Assembly (NCBI GenBank): GCA_032622095.1 | Contig: CP136064.1 | Coordinates: 185,546,209-185,610,208 of the forward strand | Source of the DNA: Siphonodentalium dalli | Taxonomy: Eukaryota; Mollusca; Scaphopoda; Gadilida; Siphonodentaliidae | Length of the DNA stretch: 64,000 nucleotides | Reading direction: 5' to 3' | Shown: positions 23,611-34,800 of the stretch, piece by piece | How positions within the stretch are numbered: the stretch's first letter is position 1 | Layout: each line of letters opens with the position of its first letter | Made by a program: the position numbers and the translations under genes | The notes under the pieces: generated by a model | Database searches by the model: none | Seen by the model: the letters and a program-made list of their open reading frames with translations, nothing else | What the model was told of the DNA's origin: nothing

Positions 23611-24079
23611 GCTTTTAATATCAGCATTTCTGACATTGCAGAAATATTATCTATATTTAGAATGATTGCGGAGTAGAGTACTGGTATATGAACAAATGAT
23701 GAACTTAATACTGGAAAAAACATGATTGGAGAACAAATATGAATCACTTGCTATATCTCTTCCTGTCAGCACTAACAACAACAGCAAAATTTCTATGAAA
23801 CTCCTTTTGAAAGTCTTTCCTTTGTTAGGAATAATGAAAATATCTTTAAAAGAGTGATAGAACTTGTTGCTGTTGTTGGAAATGTTTTAAGAGGGAGAGT
23901 ACTGTATCATTAAATTCGGTTGCATATATGCAAATAAAGCTCTCTATTATAGTTATAAACTACAGAGTCGATAAACTGTATAAAGCAAGATGATCCAATT
24001 TGGCAAGCCCTTAAAGCAGATTACAATAATAAGATCACAAAACCATAGCGATCTGCTGTATTTATTATCTGAATATTTC

Positions 24080-24125
24080 ATGACGGAACTACTCGTCAAT
24101 GAATATTTAGTAAAGAAATGGTTAA
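24080..24125. repeat. Family G right-end fragment
   Basis: 'ctactcgtcaatgaatattt' then 'agtaaagaaatggttaa', matching the right end of the element at 29241-29471. Left end not found. Confidence 0.5.
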
Positions 24126-24248
24126 AGTACAATTTTAGTTATTAAACCAAGTAAGAAAACCACCAAATAATACTAAAATACTCCCAACTGTGTAAGTTGA
24201 TATAACAATGCAAGACATGCTTCCAACGCTGGTTGTATTATTGCCATT

Positions 24249-24465
24249 TACAGTAATGCCCTAAGTAATCGACTCCTTAACAACAGCATAATTATGGGTA
24301 ACTTTTCAGGATTTAGTCGGAAATATGGTTTGTTGCCATTCATCGGAAAGCTCTCCCCGAGAGCTTTCCGATGAATGGCAACAAGCCATATTTCCGACTA
24401 AATCCTGAAAAGTTACCCATAATTATGCTGTGGTTAAGGAGTCGATTACTTAGGGCATTACTGTA
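24249..24465. repeat. Family J palindromic MITE, copy 2
   Basis: 217 bp including TA borders, same structure as 22937-23153. Copy-specific bases (GCCCTAAG at the ends, GCATAATT inside) are present in both arms. Confidence 0.87.
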
Positions 24466-25338
24466 GTTCTCTTGCAGAAAAAAAATGAAACCGACTCGGA
24501 AAATACCAATGTATTACTTATGTGATGATCTATATGGTAATTAGCATCGTATGTATTATAAAACAAGCAATAAAGGCTTCAGAGCCAATACTCTTTGCAT
24601 AAAGTGATGCATGTAAATGGCGTCTGTAGCACTGATTTGTCAATTTATAGGCAGCAACTCATGGCTGAATTAAGGTCAGATCGAAAGCAGACGTTTTTAC
24701 CACCTGTGTAATGACGAGTATTCCCAGACTTAATTGCCCAGAGAACTATAATGTTGATTATTTTCTTAACTAGTTGAAGTTGTATTCTGTTGGCTGATCT
24801 GGGTTATATTTCATCCCATTGAGTTGATCAATAATAAAGTTATGTTAAGTTAAAGGTACTTCATAAGTTCATATCATCAAGATAAACAACAACAGCAATT
24901 CTTCAAAATATGCTTTTGTTATCAGAATCGATTAATTACAACAAAATAATGCTAACCACTGTCAAACTATAGTATAAAATTTGTTCAACGAAATATGGCT
25001 ATATTTCACTTGATTAATATCATGAAATTTGGCCATATTACCACTTTATTTTAGAGTTTTTCATCTTTATCCACAATTCTGTCTGAGAATGTCATGTCGC
25101 CTTGACAATTGTTTTCCAGGTCAAAATTAACAAATAACAATTTTCAAAAATTGATATCTGATCACTCTGAGCTTTGATGGGTGGGTTTCTCGACTCAAAT
25201 CAAATATTTTTTACTCACCAAAGCAGACCAAAGCCAAAGAAATAGTAATTTGGGAATGTTAATTCGGATTACGCTTCTTTAACTTTAACAAGTAATTAAT
25301 ACGTTAAGTAACGTAAGGTAGCCTGAGACTCAGAAATA

Positions 25339-25930
25339 TTAACCCTTCCTATACTAAATGCTCATTGACCAGTAGTTCCCTTAGGAAATTTTCAGATAAT
25401 AAATTAAATGGCCAGAATGTCAACGGCCCAGCACACGACATAATGATATAATTTGTGACCCGCCATATCAAATCCAGTCGTAAGTCGGGATTTTTTTACC
25501 CTGTGCCAATGCATTCTCTTATATATGCGAGTCGACCATAGGTCACCTCGCATATATAAGAGAATGCATTGGCCTAACAATTTTTTATCATTTTTTTTAA
25601 ATAAATGTTGCTTACAATTTTTAGGACATAAAATAAAAAAACATCCATTACCCTGCAGAGCCCTGAGCCCCACACATATATAGAAGCATATATAAGAGTG
25701 TTGTCTGCTCATGTTTGTCTGGGGCTCTGTATGGGTGAAATTATAAAATTGTTAAAGAATACAAGAAAAAATTATTAAAATTGTTAGGCCAATGCATTCT
25801 CTTATATATGCGAGGTGACCTATGGTCGACTCGCATATATAAGAGAATGCATTGGCACAGGGTAAAAAAATCCCGACTTACGACTGGATTTGATATGGCG
25901 GGTCACATATAGTCATGAAGAGATCAATTA
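25339..25930. repeat. TTAA element (G/H-like) split by a family E insertion
   Basis: The left part 'ttaacccttcctatactaaa' resembles family G. The sequence at 25408-25453 (gtcaacggcccagcacacga) resembles the right part of family H. It resumes after the insertion as 'catgaagagatcaatta' (compare 'gcgaagaggttaa' at 11154). Diverged host element interrupted at 25454-25907. Confidence 0.5.
25454..25907. repeat. MITE family E, copy 1
   Basis: Ends TGTGACCCGCCATATCAAAT and complement, continuing as CCAGTCGTAAGTCGGGA on both sides (~45-bp inverted repeat). Two palindromic cores (about 25498-25575 and 25789-25861) lie near the ends, with the interior between them. The part at 25744-25800 ('aagaatacaagaaaaaatta') is shared with family B although the ends are unrelated. 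Non-coding. Confidence 0.83.
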
Positions 25931-26124
25931 GTCCTTTGGTGACTAAATACTGAGGAGGAGTTCACTTAGTTAAAGTAAATTTGTGGTTTTTGTTGTAATC
26001 TGGACTTGAGCCTCATCAAATTAGATTGTCTCTCAAAGTATTTAGAATGATTTATGATAAAGCTATTAAAGTATTGAATGTGAGTCTATATGAGTGATGT
26101 ACATGAAGGATACTAATTACATAC

Positions 26125-26242
26125 TACAGTAATGCCCTAAATAAACAACTCTCAGTGAGAGCTTTTCGATGAATGGCAACAAGCCATATTTCCCATAATT
26201 CTGCTGTGGTTAAGGAGTCGATTATTTAGGGCATTACTTGTA
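26125..26242. repeat. Family J element, internally deleted
   Basis: TACAGTAATGCCCTAAATAA at the left and 'gattatttagggcattactt' at the right. Most of the left arm is gone while the right arm is mostly present ('gatgaatggcaacaagccat'). The hairpin is therefore destroyed. Confidence 0.8.
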
Positions 26243-26795
26243 TGCTGATAGGGCAATTTTCACAAGGCATTGATCACATTGGTACCCCGCTTTCAGAATA
26301 TTGTGTGATAATGTGGTATATAATGTGTTTGTTTGTGACACAAATGTCAGTGCCTGTCAGCTATAACTGTTACTTATAGTTATTGTAGTAGTGTACTATT
26401 GGTGTATTGTTAGTCAAAGGGGTAATGCATACCAAATCCACCCATATATGGGACCATATCTTATTATACTCAACAGAACATATGCAACAAATGAATGAAT
26501 TTAAGACATGGATGAGTGCAATATACACTCACATGCTCTATGGATGATGTAAACAACATGGTATTTATAATGAAAATGGGTTTATGACACGAGATGGTCC
26601 CATAAATGTCCGGATATAGTGTACAGTCCCTCTTTAAGCTTGATGCTGATGGTGGTAAACTGATGCCTGACATTGATCAGATCAAAACTTGAGTAACTAT
26701 TTATGTTCAATAAGATGAAATGAAAAGCTGGGTAAAGTTGGGGTCAATCTTAAGTACGAATGTTAGCAATCCATGTGACAAGGACCCTGTTCAGC

Positions 26796-27012
26796 TACAG
26801 TAATGCTCTAAGTAATCGACTTCTTAACCACAGCAGAATTATGGGTAACTTTTCAGGATTTAGTCGGAAATATGGCTTGTTGCCATTCATCGGAAAGCTC
26901 TCGGGGAGAGCTTTCCGATGAATGGCAACAAGCCATATTTCCGACTAAATCCTGAAAAGTTACCCATAATTTTGCAGTGGTTAAGAAGTCGATTACTTAG
27001 AGCATTACTGTA
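26796..27012. repeat. Family J palindromic MITE, copy 3
   Basis: 217 bp including TA borders. Carries the variant GACTTCTTAACC in the left arm and its complement GGTTAAGAAGTC in the right arm, unlike the other copies (GACTCCTTAACC). Confidence 0.87.
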
Positions 27013-27432
27013 TATTAATTAAAACGAAAAATAATATCACACAAACATAACACAGAATCTAAGACAACTGCATCACCTACTGACTACGTACTTGATAATC
27101 TGACACCCTATTCCATGATGGAATAGTCTTAACATCTGTCATTACCATGACCACATGTCTCTTTCTCCAACTGAGAAAATCCAGTCATTATCTTTTATAA
27201 ATTCCAAGCTACAAATCAGGCACTGGAACATGGGGGCATAACAGTTTTGTAGCTTTCATTCAATGCGATGATGTGCAGAAAAAAATACTTTCGCTATACA
27301 CAGAAAGGCAATGAATGTCTGAATTATCAGCAGAAACATAAATAATTCTGTTAGAGCAAATTATATCCATCCTGATGATTTGTCTTTTGAATGACACGAT
27401 TCAAACTTGCAAACAGTTAACTTTGGCAATGA

Positions 27433-27623
27433 TTAACCCTTTGAGTGCCAGGGGCCGATCTCATCGGCCCTAAACCTACAAAATAAATCTGTTAAAGAAT
27501 ATAAGAATAAATTATTAAAATTGTAAAAAATTGTAAAAAAAAATAACTAAAAAAAAAAATGTTAGGCCAATGCACAGGGTATATGGGTTGATACAAAAAT
27601 CAACCTGGCACTCAAAGGGTTAA
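27433..27623. repeat. MITE family B, short copy lacking the palindromic core
   Basis: Ends TTAACCCTTTGAGTGCCAGG and the exact complement (CCTGGCACTCAAAGGGTTAA), with TTAA borders. The interior is deleted, and the palindromic core has been removed, leaving GGCCAATGCACAGGG (27567-27579). Confidence 0.83.
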
Positions 27624-27932
27624 CAAACAGTGATTATTATCTTCTTATCTGAACATTCCCTACAATGGAATGAATGGGAATCTTAAGGATTCTGTACTTT
27701 ATACTAATCCTTGTAACTGCATGGAAATTTAATATTTGTGTACATGTATAAGCACATGTTTGTCATATCAGCTTGTATCTTGAATACAAAAATATTCCCT
27801 TTTCTGAGTTCCCCTGTTTGTATCACTCCACCACGCCTACAACAAAATATTTCTGAACTAATACCAACAAAAACTCAACATATCATACTACAAATGAAAA
27901 CAAAGGAAATATGAAATAAACATTATACAGGC

Positions 27933-28173
27933 TTAAGTCTTCCATTACTGGAGCTTCCTGAAATTTTGCGAAAACCCTGTGCCAATGCATTCTCTTATAT
28001 ATGTGAGTCTCCCATAGGGAACCTCTTATATATAAGAGCATACATTGGCCTAACAATATTTACCTTGACCTTGTAAGCCAGTGCATTCTCTTATATATAT
28101 TCTCACATATATAAGAGAATGCATTGGCACAGGATCTTTAATACTGCACCAGCTCCCATCATGAAAGGCTTAA
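27933..28173. repeat. MITE family C, copy 4
   Basis: TTAAGTCTTCCATTACTGGA left, 'agctcccatcatgaaaggct' right, TTAA at both borders. Two cores; the second has a shortened centre (tatatattctcacatatata). Confidence 0.8.
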
Positions 28174-28415
28174 AATTCTAAATACATAATCAGAAGAAAT
28201 AAAAATAAACTTAATGCAATATAGGATTTCTCTGTACAAACTAATAAGTATTACACAGTTGATTGTGACTAGCGAAATTAGATTTTGGCTTTATATTGAA
28301 TATATATATGCATACATATAACTTTGGTTAATGATTTGGCTCATAGTAACAACTATTCCGACAAACAATTGACAATGACAAACTTGCCCCATGATACATG
28401 AATCCAGATACCCTC

Positions 28416-28655
28416 TTAACAATGTCTATACTAAATACACATGGATGAGTAGTTCCCTTATGAGATGTTCAAACGGTTGTTTGTTGAACTTATTATCTGA
28501 ACATTTCCCACCAGTGAATGGCTGTCATTCTGCAATTTTAATTATATTTTCATCTGTCTTATCGTCTGCTCATTTTCCATGAACACCCCTCTAGACAATT
28601 CCAAGAAATACTTTTATAACTAGGTGGGAGAATCCATTTAGTATAGAAAGGGTTA
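28416..28655. repeat. TTAA element family G, copy 1
   Basis: Left TTAACAATGTCTATACTAAA, right 'ccatttagtatagaaagggt' plus TTA. Interior 'gaacttattatctgaacatt' recurs in the copy at 29241. Non-coding despite a 63-codon open frame. Confidence 0.65.
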
Positions 28656-29240
28656 TTTGCAATATCAATCCAAGTTCATCAGGATATATTTACATACACC
28701 TAATATTGCTTCAGCCTTTCCCATGGCCTTGTGATAGGCATGCGCAATGTGGTCATAACCCATTTATAACCATGTGTGCAGTAATTTTTCAATAATTTTA
28801 GGTCAAGTATATCACTGTAGATTGCCGGACATGCCACTTGGACTCATTATTAGTCATGATTGACATACTACCCGAAAGAATCTGTCATTGAGCTATTAAC
28901 TTATTATTACCAATGTTTAAATTGAGATATACCTCATTCTGCAGCCTTCATCATTGTTAAACAAATTATAAAGGTATTAACAATATCATAACCGTCTTTG
29001 AATTTGAAAGTATGTAAATATGAAATTCAAGTCAAGAAAAAAGTGCACCCCAAAATGGAATTGAGCCCTAAGTAGCACAGATGGAGGCCTTCTTCATGTA
29101 TATGAATATAAATGTGAAATTTTTCAAAGGTTTCATGAAATTGGAATTAAGTCCCCAGAAGCGAGGAAATTGTTTCTTTTGATGTCAGATTTCAAATTTT
29201 TCTCACATCGGTTGTTCAATGAGTCCGTTGTGTACTCAAT

Positions 29241-29471
29241 TTAACCCGTTCTATACTAAATGGATTCTTCCACCATTAAAAAGTGTACATTGGTATGGTC
29301 TATTATTGATTTGGAGGGATGTTCAGGTAATAAAAGCAGACGACAGATAATATAAGTGCAGATTTTCGGATAATAAGTTCAACAATGGTCATTTTGTTGA
29401 ATTTGTTATCTGAACTTTTCCTAAGGGATATAAACTACTCATCAATGAGTATTTAGTATAGAAAGGGATAA
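29241..29471. repeat. TTAA element family G, copy 2
   Basis: Left TTAACCCGTTCTATACTAAA, right 'gtatttagtatagaaaggga' plus TAA (decayed TTAA). Also has inner 'ggataataagttcaac / gttgaatttgttatctga' inverted words. Confidence 0.7.
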
Positions 29472-30284
29472 GGGAATCTAAAGGGCCGGTAACTGGACAA
29501 GTTATCACAGCTTGATGTGTGATACACCTTGCTGACTGAGCTACTGGATGAAACTGAGAAAAACTCAATACACTCAATCTCTGATAAATGTGATTGGCAT
29601 GAAAAAGTCATTGAAGCGTCACCATTAAGAATGATATAAGTCAAAATATTGATGAATATGATGTATGCACAAAGATTGGTCCCTTCATACTAGTTGTTTT
29701 TAAACATTAAAATGATACACATTTGTACAAATGTTTTGGCCCCGTGAAATTAATATTATGAATTAATATTGGAAAATGATGGTTACAAAAATGTATATGA
29801 TGAGCTTTTTGTGTAGTTTCAAGTCATTCACATATTGGATAAGAAATGACAATCTTGGAACATTACGTGAAAACAAGCTTACAGAAATTCTAACAAACAT
29901 CTGCCCATTTCATACATATTAAAATGTATTTGGTTAAATAAAATCACTATCTGGTGATTTATATGCATGAACATGAAATTAAAAATTAACATAATATAAA
30001 GGAATGAGGTTTACAATAAAATATATAAATTCTTCAATTCTGCATTCAAACCTTGAAACAACTAGCTTATCATGGTCACCGGCAGCAGGGACGTGGCCAG
30101 ACGGTACACTTTGGGGGGTGTCCACCTTAGAATCTCCAACTGTGCACCCAGAGGTCCCTGACTGACAGGTTGTATACAGCCCACAAATTATCATGTGTTT
30201 ATGTGCCATCATGATAGAAAGTAACTTAGCTGATAATTATTCACAAAATGCCCTTCTTGGAAAGTGATCATGATGTGTTCTAGG

Positions 30285-30533
30285 CAAGCCTTGAAATAGT
30301 GTGTCTGTCATTTGCAGAATGAGGTCCCCAGAGGGTGAATTTAATGATGCTACCCCGCATAGCGGGCTAGCATCACCAAATTCACCCTCTGGGGACCCCT
30401 TTCTTACACCTCAGCAGAATGAGGTTCCCAGAGGGTGAATTTGGTGATGGTAGCCCGCTATGCGGGGTAGCATCACTAAATTAACCCTCTGGGGACCTCA
30501 TTCTGCAAATGACAGACACTATTTCAAGGCTTG
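30285..30533. repeat. MITE family A, full copy
   Basis: CAAGCCTTGAAATAG ends and a perfect 8-bp target duplication GTTCTAGG (30277-30284, 30534-30541). Four-arm interior as in 64-317, with small deletions. 30542-31980 beyond it is AT-rich and holds nothing I recognise. Confidence 0.9.
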
Positions 30534-31982
30534 GTTCTAGGGGTCACTTTTTTAGAACAGTGGAAAATTCCTAAAGTTTGTTCAAGGTTTGTATGTATTA
30601 CAAAAGTAAATGAGTAATTTATTTAATTTTATGAATATATTTAAAATTGTCAGTGACATGATTTTGGGCACATGTACATTGAGTATTAATACGATTTTGT
30701 TGAGTTGGAAATACTGATATCACCATAACATCACAAATACGAGAATATTGAGTTATTCACCTTGAAACACTGGGTATATATATATGAATTAGATTTTCAA
30801 ATAGAGTTATTCCACTATTTATATAACACTGATAATCTAATCTCCGAGATGGGTGACTATTAAGAAAAATTCTGATTACATGTTTATAAATAGTTTTCTA
30901 TTTTATTTTATTTACTTAGAAATATGTTTATTTTAGCCATTAATCTACTACTATGTGGCATTGCCTAATGTCCCATAATAAAAATGATCATTTCCTGTCT
31001 TTAAAATTTGGGATTGCCATATAAGGATAGCTAGAGGTAACTTTCCACTCACTTAATTAGCTGTCTTTAATTTAATACTGTGATTTTCCATTCCAGGCTA
31101 TATTTTATATACGTGTAGTCCAACCAAGCCCACAAGCCAAGATATCTAATACCTATATAACTGTTGTTTGATGTTTGAATTGTCAAGCATTTCAAAATAC
31201 GTAAAATATATGTTATACGTTAATATGTCGAGTTGGAGTTATTGGGAAGACTACAGTGAATTTTATCATTTTTCACAAGACATTAAGAAAAGAAGGTAAG
31301 AACTTCAACATTTTTAAATAAAATGTACTTTTGAAGTAAGGAAATGGAATGCAAGTGTCATTTATTTCATGTGTTATTAATATTTGATACTCACAAAGTG
31401 ATTTCTTTACTTTTGTCAGATTGCCCAGGATCATTTAACATAAAATGTATACATATATTGAATGATTCAACAAAAATTCACATAATACTGTAGTGTGCTT
31501 GGAGACTAGATGTGAAATCAAAAATATTATCTATTAGTACACATAAAATGTTGGTTGCATGACACTTTATAATATTGAGGACTATGTCAACCAAATTTGG
31601 AAAACAAGTGTTGAACATGCTATTAGTTTTCAGTAAAGACATATTTAAGTTCATGTGCCCTCTAGGATCCTCTAGGCTCATTGTATATTGTTTGAGCTCT
31701 TGTGCTCTTGGTGTTCTCACTTCATGAGATACATTTGATATTATTAATGTATGCAGAAAATTTGAACATATTTAGTTTTTTGACAATCAGGTGAATTGGT
31801 TCAACCACTAATTAGTTCCTTTTTTTTAATAACTTGTTAGTGGACCTGACTGACCCAAAAATGTTTATTTTTGGAAAAAAATAAAAATACTTAATTTTAG
31901 TTTACTTATTTCTTTGCAATCTCATTTGATGGAAAAAAAAACTAATTATTATGGACAAAATTGCAGCAGACTTATATTTAGA

Positions 31983-32270
31983 GTTGTGCTCAGTCGGTTA
32001 GGGTACAATTCCAAGCCATCTCGCCCTTCAGTGCTGGCGATGAGGGTTCAAATCCACATGTTTCCATCGTGGACTTTGTGACTCGAAATCGTTTTCTGGT
32101 GGAGTTGCCAGTTACTCTCTGATTGCCAGTGGTTTGTCGCACATGGTTGACGAGTTTATCAGCCATTGAAATCACTGTTAGATTACTCATACTTATACCA
32201 CTAACACTGGCAATATGTGATATGGCCTTAGTTGCTGAAAGCGATATTAAACCCCAATCAATCAATTAAC
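31983..32270 (+). repeat. tRNA-derived SINE
   Basis: The 5' part has a degenerate A box (GTGCTCAGTCGGTTAGGG) and a good B box (GGTTCAAATCC, 32045-32055) about 45-50 bp later, as in a tRNA head. It is followed by ~200 bp of unrelated body and a 3' tail 'gatattaaaccccaatcaat' plus CAATT. The tail with short AATC-type repeats after TTAAACCCC is typical of mollusc SINEs. The internal RNA polymerase III promoter would drive it. It is not a functional tRNA gene: no cloverleaf closes. Confidence 0.75.
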
Positions 32271-32824
32271 ACCTACTAGATTTATAGACTTAGTATAAAG
32301 GCTAAACCATGGATCTCGGGTAGATATAAAGACAGAATCATTTATTGAATAATGGCACATGTATTAAATTGGTTCCTGATACAATAGACTTTCTGTTTAA
32401 ATTTGCTAATTTAAAAATGCATAGCTGCATGTTGCATATGCTACAAAACTAGTTGACATTGTCCTCATGCTTTGCTTTGATTTCCATCAATGCTATTAAA
32501 TGGTGGAAAACTATTTAAAATGGGTGATGATATCTTGGAAGATCTGTAATTTGAAAAGTTAACATGAAAACTATGTGATTTGTAACTGGTGACTAGACAG
32601 TGCATAAATAACAATTGCATCTTGAATGAAAAATGGCACTTTAATATAAATGAATGCCCTGGGAAAATTAAAAAAAAAAAATTTGACCATGAACTATAAT
32701 TAGCATATTCCTTGAAAGTGCTCAATAAATCCAGTTTGGGTGACAATTTTTGTGTTTTTGGCAATTGTAGTGTTTTAATTATCTCTGCATGACTAAAAAT
32801 GTGACCTTTTATGGTATTGCCCTT

Positions 32825-33985
32825 TAGTACTGGGCGGTATTTCGGTATACCGATTATAGTCGGTAAGATTTTCAATACCGTTACCGTTACCGTCATTCTT
32901 TCCCATACTCGGTAAACCTTGAAGACGGTATTATCGCGGTTACATATCATACAGGCCCATTACCGAGTATATTGTGGTTTTCCTTTGTCGGGATACAAAG
33001 AAATTACTTTGTTTCTTTACACCGTATTTGATCGAAATCACAATTAAGAGGTAGCGAGTTTGTGTCAGGAGACAGCGTTGCTGTAAATTGGGCTGGAGTT
33101 GCTACTAGCGTTGCGGATTCTGTTTACCAAGTCATCCCCGAAATTGCCGCGAATATATTTCAAGACTTACGTTGTGTGCCCCATGCACGTGCTGATCGAC
33201 AATTTTAAAATGACCAGTCCGTTTCAATGATTGGCGTGTGCAAGTTTATGTCATTTCCAAACAAAATGCATTCCTTCACCACCTGGGACAAAATCCAGCC
33301 CAACATTATATTGCAAGGTATGATTGCATCATTCTGCGCTATTTTTAATCGACTGAATGCATGGGGCAGCTCATTATTTCAGGGGTGTTATCGAGTGGGA
33401 ATAATTGATCACATTCATAAACCTGGATTTAAAAGTATGATTTATAATAATGCAACGGGAAGTCAATAAATAGTTCTAGAAGTTAAATACTTTGGAAGTA
33501 ATACACTTCATTTCCCGGCATTTAATAAAATCATCGTACTTATTCTTAAGTTATTCACACCCGGCGGAACATTCCAATATCAACGTCACAGCACGTGCTC
33601 TGCAAGTCGGCACTGTCAGTTGGGGATTGTTTCAAAGCTCTTGGGTGTATCCAACTTCGCTGAATGATGCTTGCATTAAGTTGTATAAATCGCAATTATT
33701 ACCTGTATTTAAGATCAGCTCATGAATCCATGCATGCAGATAATGATACATTCATTGATTGCATTCCATAATTTAATAAAACGGAGCGTAAATTTCTTTA
33801 TGTTATGTAATCTGTGACTGTGTAGCGATTAGATTTCCCTCCATAAACAGTCGACCTGTGCACCAAACGAATGCTACTAAACGGGGGTTTTAAGGGATTA
33901 GTTTAAATAATCGGTAATACCGTATACCGCGGTATTATTTTAGGATTACCGCGGTATTTTTATGGTTAAATACCGCCCAGCACTA
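32825..33985. mobile_element. Non-autonomous hAT-type transposon, 1161 bp
   Basis: Terminal repeats TAGTACTGGGCGGTATTTCG and, at the right, complement of TAGTGCTGGGCGGTATTTAA, followed by GGTATACCG-type subterminal motifs. Perfect 8-bp target duplication TTGCCCTT (32817-32824 and 33986-33993). The duplication length and GGGCGGTAT-style ends fit hAT elements. The interior has only short frames (longest ~80 codons) and no transposase. Confidence 0.88.
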
Positions 33986-34175
33986 TTGCCCTTGGTTGCT
34001 TCCGGCCTCATGATTAATGGTGATGAGTGCCCAATGATATTAAAAGGGACTCTTATAACAGCACCAGCTTGTTCTACCAACAGCAAAGCTAAAATTGGCA
34101 GTGTGCACTCAAATAATTCTATATAACAAGAATAGTTGACATGGTGGTCTTCATGTAGGGATGTATTAATTTGAT

Positions 34176-34251
34176 CAAGCCTTGAAATAGTGTGTCTGTC
34201 ATTTGCAGAATGAGGTCCCCAGAGGGTGAATTTAGTGATGCTACCCCGCAT
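34176..34251. repeat. MITE family A half-element with complete target duplication
   Basis: Only the left 76 bp of family A (CAAGCCTTGAAATAG to GCTACCCCGCAT), ending at the centre of the first hairpin. Nevertheless it is flanked on both sides by AATTTGAT (34168-34175 and 34252-34259). Confidence 0.82.
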
Positions 34252-34800
34252 AATTTGATTATGGTGTCCCACTATTGTGTTGATCCTATATTTATATACC
34301 AAATTATGGAGGCACGACTCAGTAGGAGTGTTCATTGCTTCAAATGTGCTTATTGAGAAGGCTCCAAAGATCTGAGGGATGGCAAGTTATCACTCAGAAG
34401 AGATGCAGTGATCTGATTATAGTAAGATTTATATTAGATGCCATGGCCAGACATCGATAAAAGCACCAGCGGTCTGAAATCGTGGGAAAATCCCTCTCAA
34501 TTCTAAACTATAAGCACCAAATGTCGGAAGAGTGGGAAATATCTTTCAGTTCGTAACCATAATCTGATTTCAGGGGATGACAGTTGCATAAATACACCAC
34601 TTTCAAACATCCTTTTATCCAGTTCAAAGTTAGATTACTAGCGAGTGCTTTGATCTCAACAGTCAATCATACAGCTCGCATCCACTTCAATCTGCTGAAC
34701 ACAGCCTTACACAGATGACCATTTATAAATCCTACTTGAGTACTTGTTAGGAGTTATTAACAATGTTGGGTTCAAAGTGTATTTCTTCACTTACTTTGAT

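Noticed and set aside
22937-28173. CRISPR array or bacterial-type repeat locus
   Set aside because: Repeats are palindromic, irregularly spaced and have TTAA or TA target borders, in a spliced eukaryotic context.
31983-32060. tRNA gene
   Set aside because: A and B boxes are present, but no acceptor-stem pairing closes and the sequence continues into a SINE body and tail.
32465-32950. 161-codon open frame on the - strand
   Set aside because: It crosses the left boundary of the hAT-type element at 32825 and includes its terminal repeat, with T/A-run-derived residues. Not a gene.
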